Notes: generated from the sequence alone by a model not told the origin. A stretch of DNA of 64,000 nt from Zopfochytrium polystomum (GCA_025765615.1 JAIVFJ010000078.1:1-64000); one strand, 5' to 3'; counted from the stretch's first letter, positions 34,247 to 46,686 are shown. Translations and numbers: made by a program.

Positions 34247-35989
34247 TCACAACACGCTCAACGCCGCCACAACGGCCGCGGCGCCCACGACGGCGGGCGC
34301 GAGCCAGACAGCCCACGCGGCGCCATGGGACCTCGTCGCCCGCGTTCTTTGAGCCTTCGGTCGACACGGACGCGGTGGCCGGCGTGCCGTGGTCGACGGT
34401 CCTCGTGTACATGCCGGGGAGGTTCGCCGCGGTGGTCGACGCCGCCGGGAACTGGCTGCCCGTCGAGTTTGCGGCGGGGGGGCGATGCCGATGGCGCCCT
34501 TGTCAAAGTCGTAGACCGAGTACCAGCGTCGCAGAAAGACGTCGCCGAAGATCCAGACGGTGGTCGTAGCGTCGGAGAGCATGTTGACGGGGAGGATGCC
34601 GACGTAGCAGCGCTGGGAGGAGTCAGTGAGGATGTAATCGCGCGGGGAGAGGGAGAAGGTGGCCGGGGTGGAGGCGTTTGTGGTGAAGGTGAAGTTGAGG
34701 GTCGGGAGGAGGGAGACGAGGGTGCAGTTTGCAAAGCGTAGGCCGTTGGTCGCGGTCGCGTTGAGGATCGGGCTGTAGCCGTAAGGAGCGCCGACGCTGT
34801 TGAGCGCGGGGAGGATCTGCGTCGTGTAGGGTCGCGCTGTCGACCGTCACGACCGTCGTCCCCGTGTCGAAGAGCGCGTGGGTCGTGGTTCCGGCCGGTG
34901 GGGAGATGGCGTTTGCGGCGGGTTTGCGGGTGGTGCTGTCGACCACCAAGGGGTGCGAGAACGACGCAGAGTCCAGCTTGGCCGACCAGTAGAAGCGCGA
35001 GTTGAGGGCTGGCAGGGTCGAAACGTTGAGCCAGGACAGGTTGCCGGTAAAGTGGGACGCGTCCATCGCTCCGAGGATGAGCTCACCACCGTTGGGCGCG
35101 TCGATCGTTGTCGAGTCGGCGGAGCCGTTCAGCCAGATTGAAAAAATGCGAGGGGTATTGTCGAAAAGAGAGGAAGAAAAGAGCGTGTGGAGAAGCGTCC
35201 GTGGGTTGTTCGCTGCGATGGAACAGTTAGACGCCATAACAGAAAACAAGGGGGAAACTCCCTCGAGCGAGCGACTCAACTGGAAGCAAAGCCGTCCCGA
35301 AAGCTCAGACCCACAACGCCATCCCACTGGCGGGCCAGCTGACCCGACATGCTAGCGTCCGTTTTGCCGAGCAGGAACGTGACCGAGCTCAATTCAAAGT
35401 TTGATCCGTTCGTTGCGTTGCTGCCGCCGGAATACCAGCCAAAGGCGTCGGTGCTCCAGTTTCCGGCCACCGACCCGATTCCGTAAGTCACATTGACGGC
35501 CGTGTTGTATCCGCAAACGTTTTCGATCGCGACTCGTTGAAGCCCCTCCCCGCTCCGCACGCTGAGCACGAATCTGGCGTCACCCACTGGCCGGGAGAGA
35601 TAGAGATCGGGGAGGTAACGTCAATCGAACGTAAATAAAAAATGACGAAAAGAAAAAAAAAGAAACCCGGGTGCACTGCGATCGTCCGCTTACCAACACA
35701 CTCGATCCCGTATCAATGTTCACCAAAAAGTACTGAGGTGGTGTTCCGAGGCTGATATTGGTGTAATACTGAAAAGAGTAGTGCTCTGGCGTTAGACAAA
35801 AAAAAACACCTCCAACCCCCCCGCAAACAACTGAGCCGTACCCCTATATCCCCGTAGTCGATCAAGCCCACGGCGGTCGCATTCGTCGCCGAGAGATCGG
35901 AATTGGCCGATTCCGGCCCAAGCGCCGATCGGGCATTGAACAGCGTCGACGCTACGATGGCCTGGCCAGCCTTTCGGCCGAGGGTTAAC
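34247..35989 (-). CDS. Pepsin-like aspartic protease with hydrophobic C-terminus (frame breaks)
   Basis: A1-family endopeptidase. Exons: 35842-35989, 35694-35768, 35281-35586, 34247-35212; the signal-peptide exon upstream is not resolved. First lobe: YYTNISLGTPPQYFLVNIDT then GSS (catalytic DTGSS), WVTPDSCSACG, VNVTYGIGSVAGNW, DGVVGLSFR. Second lobe: GGELILGAMDASHFTG and ALFDTGTTVVTVDS (second catalytic DTG), then IFGDVFLRRWYSVYDF. The C-terminus is a Ser/Thr-rich stalk and a hydrophobic end (AVWLAPAVVGAAAVVAALSV), as in yapsin-type GPI-anchored proteases. Single-base frame breaks occur near 35500, 34830, 34476-34482 (G7 run) and 34325; lengths modulo 3 fit isolated one-base indels. Assembly error is likelier than decay, because every segment keeps its motifs. 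Confidence 0.8.
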
Positions 35990-37050
35990 CTGGGATTGAG
36001 CAACAAAATGTCAGTGAATCATGTATGTGGCAGAGAGTTCCGCAACCGACGAGTGGTTGCGGTCGGATAGTGGGGGGTTCAAGGGGGACAGAGGGGGCTA
36101 GCGCTTTCGAGAGTGATTAGGAGGGGAGGACGCTGGCGCCGGCGGCGCATGTGACAAGTCCGAACCCCACCGCATTCGATCTTGCCCCCGCCAAGATTTT
36201 CTTGTGTGTGTGTTTTTCCCGATTTTTGCTTTGTTTAACATTTTCGTAGTCTGTCTCACGATCTGTCTGCCGCCCGTCTACTGGTCGGGGTCTGTCTTTC
36301 TGTTCGGTCGGACAATCGTCGATTTCAATTCCGCCACTCGAATTTGAAAGGGCGAGAGACAAGAAGGCGCAAACGGAAATGTTGAAAATTTGAGCTGGTT
36401 CCTGCAACAGAATATTGTTGTGTGCAAAAATAGAAAAGGTGGGAGCGATTTACGATTGATTCAAAAAGACAAAACCTTGAGACAGAAAACACAGCGCCAC
36501 CGGAAACGACTTTGACGGACGAAAAACGTCATATCCCCCCAATCAACGATCTATTAATAGGGAAACATTGGTGGTATGTACGTAGTCTGACCTCTTTCGC
36601 TCGGAAGACTGGGAAGGATTAGTAGTCACTGTGGCCAGCGTGGGTTGCTGAGAATAAACCGTTTCTCAAAATAAATTTTACTACTGGGCGCGCAGCAATA
36701 GGTCCAACAGTATAACCGTCTTCTTTCAGTGTTCTATGACTGTCCATTAAAATCTGCACGAAACTTTTTTAAAATCTGCACGAAACGTGATGAGAGACGC
36801 TGAATTCTCTTCAATGGATTCTGTGGACTGTGTTTCAACTGAGGGGGAGAAAAAAAACGAACCAAAAAAAAAAGACTGTGTTCCCTTTCGCAAATGTTCC
36901 GTGAATGGCCGGGGCCGGCCATGTGCAAAACGTTAAACACATTGGCGCAAGTAGCACCAACCAAGTCGCAAACTTCAACGTTCAACGAAAACCACTCAAA
37001 AACACATCCCTTTCCCCACACTTCAACTTACCCCCCCTCCCACACCCTCC
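35990..37050. other. Spacer; may hide the first exon of the aspartic protease
   Basis: A hydrophobic minus-strand start (MQEPAQIFNISVCAFLSLAL, from 36407) could be a signal-peptide exon, but no donor in the right phase was found. The remainder is AT-richer, with no gene. Confidence 0.35.
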
Positions 37051-40002
37051 TTACTTCCCCGCCATCAACCTCTTCTCCACGGCAGCCCACACAGAATCGA
37101 ACTGGGTTGCGCCGGCAATCTCCGGGAGCGCGGCGTCCGCGGGCCACGGCGAGAACTCGAGCGGCGGGGCCGCGGCAACGGAGGAGGAGGCGTTGCGCAC
37201 CTGGGAGTAGGCCTCCCAAAAGGCGATGCCGCCGTTGGCGGGGAGGGGAAACTCGTAGGGGTACTTTGCAAGGGCGGAGGGGGTGGTGACGTTGGAGGCG
37301 GCGAGGACGTTGCGGATGGAGGCGATCACGTCGTGGAACCTGGCCACGCGGCCGCCTTCGAACGACGTGGGCTGGAAGGGCTTGGATGGCGTCGGGCCGC
37401 CGTATGTGTACGATTTGATGCCCAGGCTTTCGCGCATGGTGCTACGAGGGGGTGGTGAGGATGGTTCATGGGGAGGTAATCGTAGTGAAGAGTAAACTTA
37501 GTTGAAGAGTCCTGATTCGCGAGGGCAAGCGAAATGCGGCCGACAGGAAGAGGGGTTGGCAAAAGTATGATCTTACCGAGTGAATATGGCGCAAGTGGAT
37601 CCGCAAAAGCCGTTGCTCGCAATCGCAATATTTTCCGGTGCCCACCCACGTTTCAGCTGCAAGACGATCGACGCATTGACCAACTTATTCGACAGCGGCC
37701 TGCAATCTATCAAGAATTTGTTGGAAAACTTTTGCTGGGTGCCGCCCCGATCGAGGACGAGACCGGGGGTGAAGAGCGCGCTGGCGGTCGGGTACGCTAG
37801 CTTCCCATTGCGATCCAGATTCTCCGAGAAGTCAAACACAAGCTCGTCCGCCCCCGACTTGGCGTTCATGGTGATCAGGTCGCTCAGCATGGAAGTGGCG
37901 CGGACGTCATACATGACGGGGGTCACGGTCTCTGCCGCGAACAGGTATCGGATGACGGCCTGCCCGAGGCAAATGCTGCCGCCGCCGTTGTTTGTGACAT
38001 CAATAATGAGACGGGTGGTTCCGGCAGCTTCGAGGGACACGAGGCCCTTGACGATGCTCTCGTGGAAGCGCGAGATGCCGGCGTTGGTATCGTTGGCAGA
38101 GTCAAAGGTCTTGAGGACCCAAACGGCCGTCTTGTTGTTCAGGACGAAAAACGCACCGTTCTCGTCGCCCTGTAGTCGGGTCACGGCTGCGGTCGCGGAC
38201 CTTTCTGCTTGCTTTAGCGGCAAGTCAAGCATGAGCTTTTTCGCGACGATGCTTTCGAGCTCCGCATAGGTGGGCGGGGGCTGGAACGGGTTGTCCAGTT
38301 TGGAGGGGTGCACCGAGAATCCAAAGAGCGAGCGGAAGTATGCAGCACTGCGGGAGCTGACTTTTGATGGGGTCAAGTCGACATGTGCCTCTCTTTTTCC
38401 GTAGGAAGGCAGCATGTCGGCGGGGATAACGTCGCTAAGAGAGGAGATGCCGTGTGCTTTTGAAAGCACTTCTGGTGGTGCGATCGGCTCGGCAATCGGC
38501 TCTGCAGCTTTCGCGTCGGACCAGAAACCACGCCCAACGGCATTTGCGCTCGACTTGGTCTTGCTTGCAGACGGCACGCAGTTTGCCTTGTAATAGGCGT
38601 CGGTGCTGACGAACCGCTTGACCGCCTTTTCGACGCTAATCAACCAATTTGCTTTCACTTTGACCCTTTCGCCGCTGGGCGACACGAGAGATACGACGAC
38701 GGAGTCGGGAAAGTCTGGGTTCAAGTCTGTTCTGAAGTAGAACAGACCGGTAGAGGGGATAAAATTGCTTCTTTTCCACTTGTATCCAACGACCGCCCTG
38801 TTAAATCGGGCTTCCGGCGACTTCGACTGCCCGACGATACTGTCGCTGAACGCTTTGATGGCAGTCTAGTTGGTTTTCATGGAAGGTAGAGGAGAGAGTG
38901 CACTCGTTGGTTGCCAAGCAGGACACCCTGGATTCTTAACGGACGAAGATGCAACTCACAACAGCGTCCACGCCGTCAATCGTTTCGACAATGTACCCTT
39001 TGAACGCAGATGGAAGCTTTCCTCCCAAACCGGTGGACCAGGTCTTGTCCAACGCCGCTGCCAAAGGAGAGTCCTCTTCTCCGTCAAACCATGCCGTTGT
39101 CTGCGTAAACGCGCCGGCCACGTAAATCTGCGTCGCGCTGCCGCTGGACAACGAGCCAAACGCAAAAGGAAGCATAGCGACCAATCCGGAGAAGCAGTCG
39201 GATGAGTAGGAAGAGTGTCCATCGTTGAGCGTGTCGAAGGCGGCCGAGATAGCAGAATGGAATGCAAACTCTGTGGTGATGGACGCATCTTCAGCGATTG
39301 CGTCCAGCTTCCCGACAATGTCGACGGACAGGGGAAATAGTGGGGCGGCTGCGTTCTTTGCCAGATCGACGAACGGATAGCTGATGGATGTGGTGTTTCA
39401 TTCAAGTGTTTCATTCAGGAAGTTAGGGTTCGTGAGGAGTGGGGGAGTCGGGGGAAGGAAAGAAAAGACTCGGCGGAAGATGGGAAGACACTCAACAGCT
39501 GTAGGAGCATCTTGAGGTTCTCGATCTGGCGGGTGCGCTTCGCGTCTCCGACCTTGAGCGGAAACGAATTCAGGCACGGCAGCACGGCGCTGGGCGGGAA
39601 GAGCAGGAACGTCGCGTTGCCGGAGGTAACCTTGTATTCGAGGACGCTCGCGCACGGGTCGGTCGCGGGAGGGGCAGGGTTGATGGGTGCGGCGAGGGGG
39701 GCGGCGGCGGCGGCGGCGGCGGCATCATCGTTGCTGGCACTTTCAGCAGGGATGAAGCCGCGAGGGTGCAGGCGGGGTGGGGGCGGGAAGGGCTGCGGCG
39801 CGGCAGCGGCAGCGGCAGCGGCAACAGCGGGGGAGGAGGCGGAAGTGGTGACGGCGAAGGCGGGGAGGACGGCGAGGAGGGTCACGAGGAGGAGGGTGAG
39901 GAGTGGCGGTGGCGGTGGCGGTGGCGGTGAGGGGGGAAGAGCAGCAGCGACGACGGCCCCTCGGCGGCGGCGGCGGCGCCCGTCGGCGGTGGTGGCCATC
40001 AT
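37051..40002 (-). CDS. Secreted S41-family (CPAF-like) serine peptidase
   Basis: Four exons in phase: 39497-40002, 38960-39380, 37577-38865, 37051-37441; 868 residues, no frame breaks. An N-terminal hydrophobic segment (LLTLLLVTLLAVLPAFAV) is a signal peptide or anchor after a basic start; an Ala-rich linker follows. The CPAF-like N-terminal domain includes CLNSFPLKVGDAKRTRQIEN and LNDGHSSYSSDCFSGL; the catalytic domain has RLIIDVTNNGGGSICLGQAV and the nucleophile block SNGFCGSTCAIFTRTM at the exon 3/4 junction. These are hallmarks of fungal S41 proteins related to the chlamydial protease CPAF. The C-terminal exon is YTYGGPTPSKPFQPTSFEGG onwards. First donor is GTTGAG, as in several neighbours. 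Likely an extracellular or vacuolar peptidase; substrate unknown. Confidence 0.85.
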
Positions 40003-40248
40003 TACAATTTGATTACCTTGTCGTCCTTTCTGTTTTTTGTTCAAAGTCATCTGTTTTTTCTTTGTTTTTATATTAATTTGCAGTGTTTCTTCCGCTGGGG
40101 TGTCCGCCGAGAAAAGAAGATGGGATGGATAAGAAAAAAACAAAATCAATCAATCACTCAGCCACGCGAAGCGAGAAGAAGACAGCAGCACTTTGCTGCA
40201 TTCTTCAAAGCCAGGATTTCTTTGTGCCCCCTTGTCTTCCGCACCCAC

Positions 40249-40291
<43 letters not shown>

Positions 40292-41152
40292 TCAAAGGAT
40301 GTCCGTCCCGCCAGAGCATTATCGAGCTCACGCGCTTGGCAAAGAGAGGCACCCTGGCTGGCTTTTGTACACGTCTGTGACTTGCTGTTACAGTAAGGAA
40401 ACTATGGCCCCTCCGCAGACTTGCCACCTTACTCAACGCTGGGTAAAAGTAATATATATACCCATAAAAGCATAACACTGGTTCGGAATCAAACACTGGC
40501 ACACGGTGCGAGCAGTGCGCTCGAACCAGTGCACTATCGTTTCTGACCATACAACGTCCAGACCAAGAAATTGTAGTACATCTAAACGAATTATAAACTT
40601 CAAGACACCAAAAGGATTTCATGGTGGTATTTATTGAAGGCGCTGACAAAACGCCTGCTAAATGGCATAAAGAAGAACTATAGTTGTGTTTGTTTTTTTT
40701 TCTTCCTCTCCCACCACAGCCTGTCCGTCGCCCCACCGCACCCGCCCTATTGCCTTGTTGCTTGTTGTCGGAGTTAAACCCTGTCCATGCCATGGTATAA
40801 CCCCAGCCTGCTCTAGGGTAGACTTCTCCATTGTAGCGCAGCGGTCGCTGAACAGAAGGAAACTGGAGGGTCTCCCTGCCGGGAGGTCCTTTGAGGAGGA
40901 GCTTTTGCCGCTCTCATTCTCCTCCTTATCGGAATCATTCATAATCATCCGTTCATCACCATCTTATTCATCGTCAAGTCATTACACGTCAGTTGTTCGG
41001 CCCCGGATATGCAGCAGAGGGGGGAAACAAAAAGGGAAGAAGAAAAAAAGAATTGCGAACAGAGAAGGAGTGAGAGGGATAGGTAAAGCAGCTTAGAGTG
41101 GAAGGAGAGGGAGGAAGGAAAGGATAGGGCGGAAAGCACCATCCGTCCTTCC
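40003..41152. other. Spacer with GT repeat and small inverted repeat
   Basis: Holds (TG)n at 40251-40285, a perfect 10-bp inverted repeat CACTGGTTCG (40476-40485) / CGAACCAGTG (40522-40531), and AT-rich sequence. No protein gene. Confidence 0.55.
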
Positions 41153-42925
41153 CTAAAGTCGGCCCCGTACCGCATCGAGACACGGCCCCGCCGAACGCCG
41201 AACTCCGTAGCTGCCAAATCGACCGCGCCCCATCGGCGACAGCAGCGGCCCGCGGCCGCGATCACGGTCGCCCGGCAGGAAGTCCTGCTGCTGCGACAGC
41301 GAGGGTGGGGGCGGGGTTTGGAGTTGGCGGTGCTGGTTAAAGTGGTGGCGGTGGCTGTGGCTGAGCAACGGGCGCGGCGATAGCGACGAGGACGGCGACG
41401 GCGACGGTGGCAGGGACGACCGTGGGGTTGTCCGACTGCCGACAAGGCCCGTTGCCATAGTTTCAGCGGCAGCAAATGCGTCGCTGCTCCAGCCTTGCTG
41501 TGACCCGCGGCTGCGCTGATGGCAATGGTAGTGGTGGTAGTGGTGGTAGTGGTTATGTTCCAAGTCATGTAAGCTGCTGCCGCCCATGCCGCCGCCACTG
41601 CGTGGAGTAGCTGCGAATAATGGTGCAGGCGGCGGGGTTAAGACGCGCAGTCCCGGGTCGCAGTAGCGGCCAAAGCGGCGACGGTGCAGTTGAGACGGGG
41701 AATGCGGCTGGGGCGGGGATTGACGACCGGTGCCGACGATGCCGCCGTTGTCCCATGCGTAGCGCGCGGTCGAACACTGGGTGCTCCATCCGCCAGAGCG
41801 AGAGCGTTGGCGGTGGCGGTGCGCAGAACCAACTGCACCCGAAGCGACAAATCGACTCGCACAAGGCGAAGGAGTAAAATTTACTCCACCACCGACTCCC
41901 ACATGGCCGCTCGCCAGAGGATGGTGTCGAGACCCTGGAGGTCCGCTGCGCCACACGCTTTGCTTTTCCTCCGCGATACGGCGCACGTCCGTCTCCAGGT
42001 AAACCCTGCGTCCGGACTCCTCGAGGTCGCAGTGCTTCTTGCCGCATACCATGCACGGCAAGCCCCTGGGGTCAAAAGGGATGGTCGCCAGGTCGCGTTC
42101 GTCCAGAAAGTACGGGGCGGCGGTGGCCTCGTGAAGAGAGACGAGGACGCCAGGAGCGACGAGGCAAGGGTCACAAATGCGAAGGCGGAAGCGGTCGTGC
42201 GGAACGGGGCAGACGTGGTGGTCGCAGCGCGTGCAGAGGTAGGGGAGGCGGCGGATCACCTGCAGGCGCGGAGGGAGGACGTGGCGCCGGGTCGGAGCGC
42301 AGGCGCAGAGTGCGGCCGTCGCCGTCGACGGGGCGACCACGTCGCATTGGGCTGGAAGGTGGCTGCTGCCATCCGGGATCTTTCCGGGCACCTCTGCTGC
42401 CTGTGAAGACAACAGAAGAGGAGGTGGAGGAGAAGGGGAGCTCTGGAGCGGCACCACGTCGGTCCCGTCGATCAAGGCAAGCACGCGCGGCGGTACCAAC
42501 GAGTCCGACAGCCTGTTTCTAAGGACCGCTGACCAAAAGCGATCGTCGAAGGCCGCGTATAGTTGTCTGCAGACAATCGAGAGCTGGACAATGTCAGCGA
42601 CGCGGATGTGGCCGACAATCTCAACGAGTACGTCAAACGGCACCGACACGAGGAACCAGTTGTTCAGGTTCCGACGGGCGGCAGCAGCAACCGGGACAGA
42701 GAGGTCACCCAGCACAGGGGGAGGAGTGCAGCTGTACAGAAACGCCTGGTCCGATCCGGGCGAGGGGTGTCGGAAGGGTGCTTGAAACGCTCTGGCAGAT
42801 CGGAACTCTCCTCGACCAGTGTAGGGGAAGTAAAAGGGGTTGGATGAGCGAAGCGGCCGCCTTGGGGTGCTGTCTTCGGGGCTTCCGTGCATGCCTCTCC
42901 ACTCGCGGGATTGTCGTCGACGCAT
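41153..42925 (-). CDS. F-box protein with Cys-rich middle
   Basis: Single open frame of 590 residues starting at 42925 (MRRRQSREWRGMHGS; a second Met 11 residues on is possible). Residues about 90-140 form an F-box (LVSVPFDVLVEIVGHIRVAD, then IVQLSIVCRQLYAAFDDRFW), which would bind Skp1 in an SCF ubiquitin ligase. A Cys/His region follows (YLCTRCDHHVCPVPHDRFRL, CDPC, MVCGKKHCDLEESG), probably zinc-binding and a candidate substrate-recognition module. The C-terminal 250 residues are disordered, with His/Tyr, Ser/Pro and Gln runs. No WD40 or LRR repeats are visible. Substrates unknown. Confidence 0.75.
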   Translation of the reverse strand: MRRRQSREWRGMHGSPEDSTPRRPLRSSNPFYFPYTGRGEFRSARAFQAPFRHPSPGSDQAFLYSCTPPPVLGDLSVPVAAAARRNLNNWFLVSVPFDVLVEIVGHIRVADIVQLSIVCRQLYAAFDDRFWSAVLRNRLSDSLVPPRVLALIDGTDVVPLQSSPSPPPPLLLSSQAAEVPGKIPDGSSHLPAQCDVVAPSTATAALCACAPTRRHVLPPRLQVIRRLPYLCTRCDHHVCPVPHDRFRLRICDPCLVAPGVLVSLHEATAAPYFLDERDLATIPFDPRGLPCMVCGKKHCDLEESGRRVYLETDVRRIAEEKQSVWRSGPPGSRHHPLASGHVGVGGGVNFTPSPCASRFVASGAVGSAHRHRQRSRSGGWSTQCSTARYAWDNGGIVGTGRQSPPQPHSPSQLHRRRFGRYCDPGLRVLTPPPAPLFAATPRSGGGMGGSSLHDLEHNHYHHYHHYHCHQRSRGSQQGWSSDAFAAAETMATGLVGSRTTPRSSLPPSPSPSSSLSPRPLLSHSHRHHFNQHRQLQTPPPPSLSQQQDFLPGDRDRGRGPLLSPMGRGRFGSYGVRRSAGPCLDAVRGRL

Positions 42926-43850
42926 GTTTTTTTCGTTTTACTAACCCGGTTCGCGGGTGTGAAGCTGCGAGCCAAATAGATCCTGTCGGTTGAGAGAGGC
43001 GAGTGAGCAAGGTGATGGCGCACGGCGTACTGAGCTGGCCATTTTTCAACCGGTTTTGATCACTCGAGGCGACTCGGCGCGGACAGTACCAGCAGGAGAC
43101 GAGGTTGGCAGCGTGTGATGATGAGCAAGGTTGAGGGGGGAGGGCGAGAGAGAGAGATAGGTATCTGCAGCTGGGGGCACGGTCACGGTCACGGGGTTTC
43201 GTCGGCTGGTCACGCGGGCAGCAAAGCAGACAACTAACTGCCCATTCGCCACACAGGGAGCGGCAAAGGGCAAAGAGAAGAGCGGCTACGAAGCAGGCCT
43301 GGATAGGGCGAGGGAGCCAAGGGCGGGATGCGAGGTGGGGGCGAGACGTGGCAGGAGCAGGCGAGCAGTGCTCTCTCTCCACCTCTGCCCGTCCTTCCAC
43401 CCTGCCCTTCCCATCTGACACCAGAGTCCATCCACGGCCGGTGGGCGGGCCAACCGTCTAGCTTCTGAAAGAAGGGGAAGACGGGAAGGGGAGACGGGAA
43501 GGCCCGCCGAGGCACCAGGATGTGGGGTGGGTTGCGCCCTGTCGCGCGCCACGGGCTCACGCAGTCCCGGATCCCAACCAAAAACCGCGCCCCATCACCC
43601 TCTCTTTCTCTTCAGCCCCTCCCGTCGCACTCATTCACCTTTTGCTTTGGCGATTGCGTGGGGTGTGACGAGCGCGGGCGGGCGAAGGGCGGGGGGAGGA
43701 AGCGGGCGGCGGGAAGGACGGAGGGCCACACGGACAGACGAAGAGGGAGGGAGGGGAGCGAGGAAAAAGTTCAAGTCGGAGGCGAGGAAGGCGCGGGCGG
43801 CGGACTCGTTAGTGAAAGAGAAAAAAAACCCAAAAACATGAATTCCTTTT
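42926..43850. other. Upstream region of the F-box gene, gene-free
   Basis: Contains a short GA tract at 43147-43160 (CT in sense) and GC-rich DNA. No gene supported on either strand. Confidence 0.45.
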
Positions 43851-43922
43851 CCTTCCACCAAACAGTAAAGGGATGCCTGTTGACTGAGAAACAGTCCTTG
43901 AAAAAAAAAAATAAACAAATTA
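43851..43922 (+). repeat. Direct repeat flanking helicase pseudogene (left)
   Basis: CCTTCCACCAAACAGTAAAG through GTCCTTG and an A/T-rich tail; matches 46687-46758 with one clear substitution (AAACAG versus AAACGG). Confidence 0.75.
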
Positions 43923-43979
43923 AATAAAAAAATAAGATATGGGAAGGCTACGCCTTACCACCTCGCCCGAGGATATTTG

Positions 43980-46200
43980 TAATCCAGCACCCCAGAGGGG
44001 AGCTGGATTAAGAGGGGAGCTGGATTAAACTTGGTTAAACTTTATTTTTGCAACTTCTGCATTGCCGATGCAATTATTGATCCAGCAAGATAGAAAGAGT
44101 ATCCAATCTTTGATCTTCTGCCAACCTTTTTTGGAACCCTGGACTCTCCCAGAGTGATGACACCCTGTCATACGGAAACCCCTTCACCATGAGGCCAGCC
44201 ATGTTTTTCACACGTGACAGAGCCACAAACATGAGCCATGTTGTTTGTTCTTTGGAGCCAATGTCAACATAAGCAGAAGCAAGTGTTTGCCCTTGACTCT
44301 TGTGAATTGTCATGGCTTAGGCCAGCCTCAAGGGCAACTGTGTATGTGTTCTCCATTAGTGCCATCAACTGATATCGGAGAGATAGCCACATATTTCTCA
44401 TGTCCCTGAACACCGTCATCAAAAGAGGGACCAGGAGCAGCATATTGGTCCATTTCAACCACCACAAACAGCAGGATTGAAGCATTGTCAGATCCAAAAA
44501 CTATATCTTGGACAGTACCAAGTGCACCATTTGTAATCCCAACACACTTCCACATATTTGATGTTAGGGCAATCCTTACCCCAATGGCAATGTAAATGAA
44601 GTTCTCCAAGTTTTGAAAGTCCTTGGAATCCTTACTTCTTGTATCTTCAGGATTATTGAGTGCAGTTACCCGAACAATTGGAGAGCAAAGCTGCTGCAGC
44701 TGGGTGCGGTTATGCTCCTCAACTGCAGAGTTTGTGAAGAATAAATACACTGAATCCCGAAATTGGTTTGGGTAAATCTCACGTGCACCAGCCCTTTCAT
44801 AACTGCAGTTGTTCATAAGAATCTTTTGTCATGATGCCATTGCGCAATGCCCTCAAGAGGTCAACAAAAGTTGCTTGGTTCAGGTCATGGCCAACAACCT
44901 GTTGACGATGGATTGTTGTGAGGCGCGCTGTCTTGTTGAAAAGTTTATAGGAATGATAACCAGCCTTTCCTTGGTCTGTTTTTGCACTAGTGCCATTAAA
45001 TAACGGAGTACCTCCAACTGGAGGTATCTGAGCCAAGTCTCCTACCAACAGGTAGAAAGGCCCACGAATGGCACATCTGGCTTAACAAATGCCTGCCTCA
45101 AAGCATGAGTCCATCCTGCCCATGATTTCGCAGCTGACCATTGAGCATTATTCATCCACAATGAGCAGCCTCACATTGCGAAAAACCAGCTGAAGATTTC
45201 CAAGCTGTTTTCCTGATATCAAGCCACCCCTCTTTGATCCACGTACATCAAGCTTCAATAGAGAGTGTAAAGTTGTTCCTCCAATGGCAAACGCAGCTTT
45301 AGCTGTGAAGGCTGCACGAACAACTTCATTTTGCAAAAAGCTGCTGGACAGAGCATTGATTACATGGGACTTCCCAGTGCCTGCTGTGCCATTCAGTATA
45401 AAGAGGGACTGATTTTGATCCCTCATTTCATTCAATATATGATCAAAATCCTGCCGTTGGACAGGATCCAGGCTCTCTGGGCTGACATAAGGAGCCTCTG
45501 CACCTTCAGGGCCATCTCCCAGTGCTTGCTTGTTTATTTCAACAAATTTGGTGCCCACCTTAAGTTTCTCCTCTGAATACCTCAAACGATGGATACTCCA
45601 GTCATAGTTTGCTGCCAAAATCCAAGTCTGTCAGACTGTGTCTGCAGCAGTGATTTCAGCAGGGGCATCAGCAGCTTGCCTCATCACATCAATCGCTCAG
45701 AGTCAAAGTTGATGCTGATATGGACAAACTCCAATGAGCAGCTGACGTGCTTGCCTCCAGAAAGGAGTCTGAATGTTTCACCTCCACCAATGTCCCTGCA
45801 CTCCAGTGTTTGCAGCATTATGGAGCGAAGAACAGTAGAGGGGTCTTTATCATCTCCTGCTCTTTGAACAACTGCATTGAATGTGCTGTTGATATTTCTG
45901 CTGCGCTTTTCAGCCTTGGATGCATACTTGACCATATATTCAAACGCAGCCCTCACATCAATAATCATTTGGAGGTCCACATTTCCTCTCCAATGGTGAA
46001 GCTGTAGGGGACAATGTGATTCATAAATGGATCATTTCTCCCGGGAACAATTTTTGCAGTGACCTTTCCAGAAACTTCTTCAAAAATTATGTGAGTGCTC
46101 TCACACACAGAGCAAGGGAATCCAAATCTACACCCATCCTGCCTCTCTGAATAGCAGTATCCATTAGGCCTACAGACTAAATACAAAAATTTACTGCACA
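43980..46200 (-). pseudogene. Decayed PIF1/Helitron-type helicase
   Basis: Minus-strand segments in order: RPNGYCYSERQDGCRFGFPC (46130s) and YMVKYASKAEKRSRNINSTF (45930s), the cysteine and conserved blocks found just before the helicase in Helitron-type proteins. Then PIF1-like helicase motifs: FILNGTAGTGKSHVINALSS (Walker A, about 45367-45400), RNVRLLIVDE directly followed by a stop near 45148 (Walker B), VGDLAQIPPVGGTPLFNG (about 45010-45048), and MTIHKSQGQTLASAYVD with FVALSRVKN (motifs V-VI, about 44230-44313). Stops and frame changes separate all segments, and no Rep/HUH nuclease is present. It is a dead fragment, AT-richer than host genes, enclosed by two direct repeats. Confidence 0.8.
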
Positions 46201-46204
46201 AACA

Positions 46205-46205
<1 letters not shown>

Positions 46206-46244
<39 letters not shown>
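46206..46244 (+). repeat. (CA)n microsatellite
   Basis: About 38 bp of CA repeats followed by (ACTC)n, at the 5' limit of the helicase pseudogene. Confidence 0.85.
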
Positions 46245-46248
<4 letters not shown>

Positions 46249-46686
46249 TCACTCACTCACTCACATGCACGGATATTAGCCAGCAGCAGCAGCAGCAGCC
46301 TGCAATTCAGGGACAGCAGGCTGAGTTGGGATCTGACAGCGGTGGGACTTGACAGCGGTGGTGGTGGTGGTGGCGGCAGCTGCAGACAACGGCAGCAGAC
46401 ACTGACAGCAGACGATGACAATGAGTTGTGGGCTTGCTGTTGTTGTAATTTTCCTTTTTTTCTTTCTTTTCGATCTTTTCTCCTTTTTCTATTTTTTCTA
46501 CTCTTTTTTTCCTCTTTTTTTTCTATTTTGTCTGCTTTTTTTTTTTGTCCTTTCCTGTTTTCTAAACATTTCTGACAAAACCCCTAAGCGAATTAATGAT
46601 TGGTTCCCCTAATTCACTAATCAAAAATCGGGCCCTGGGAGATTCACCTGTAGAATTAAATCCTCCCCTGCTGCGCGGGCTCTAAC

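Noticed and set aside
46206..46260. CRISPR-like or tandem array
   Set aside because: Only a CA dinucleotide and ACTC repeat; no spaced direct repeats, and the window is eukaryotic.
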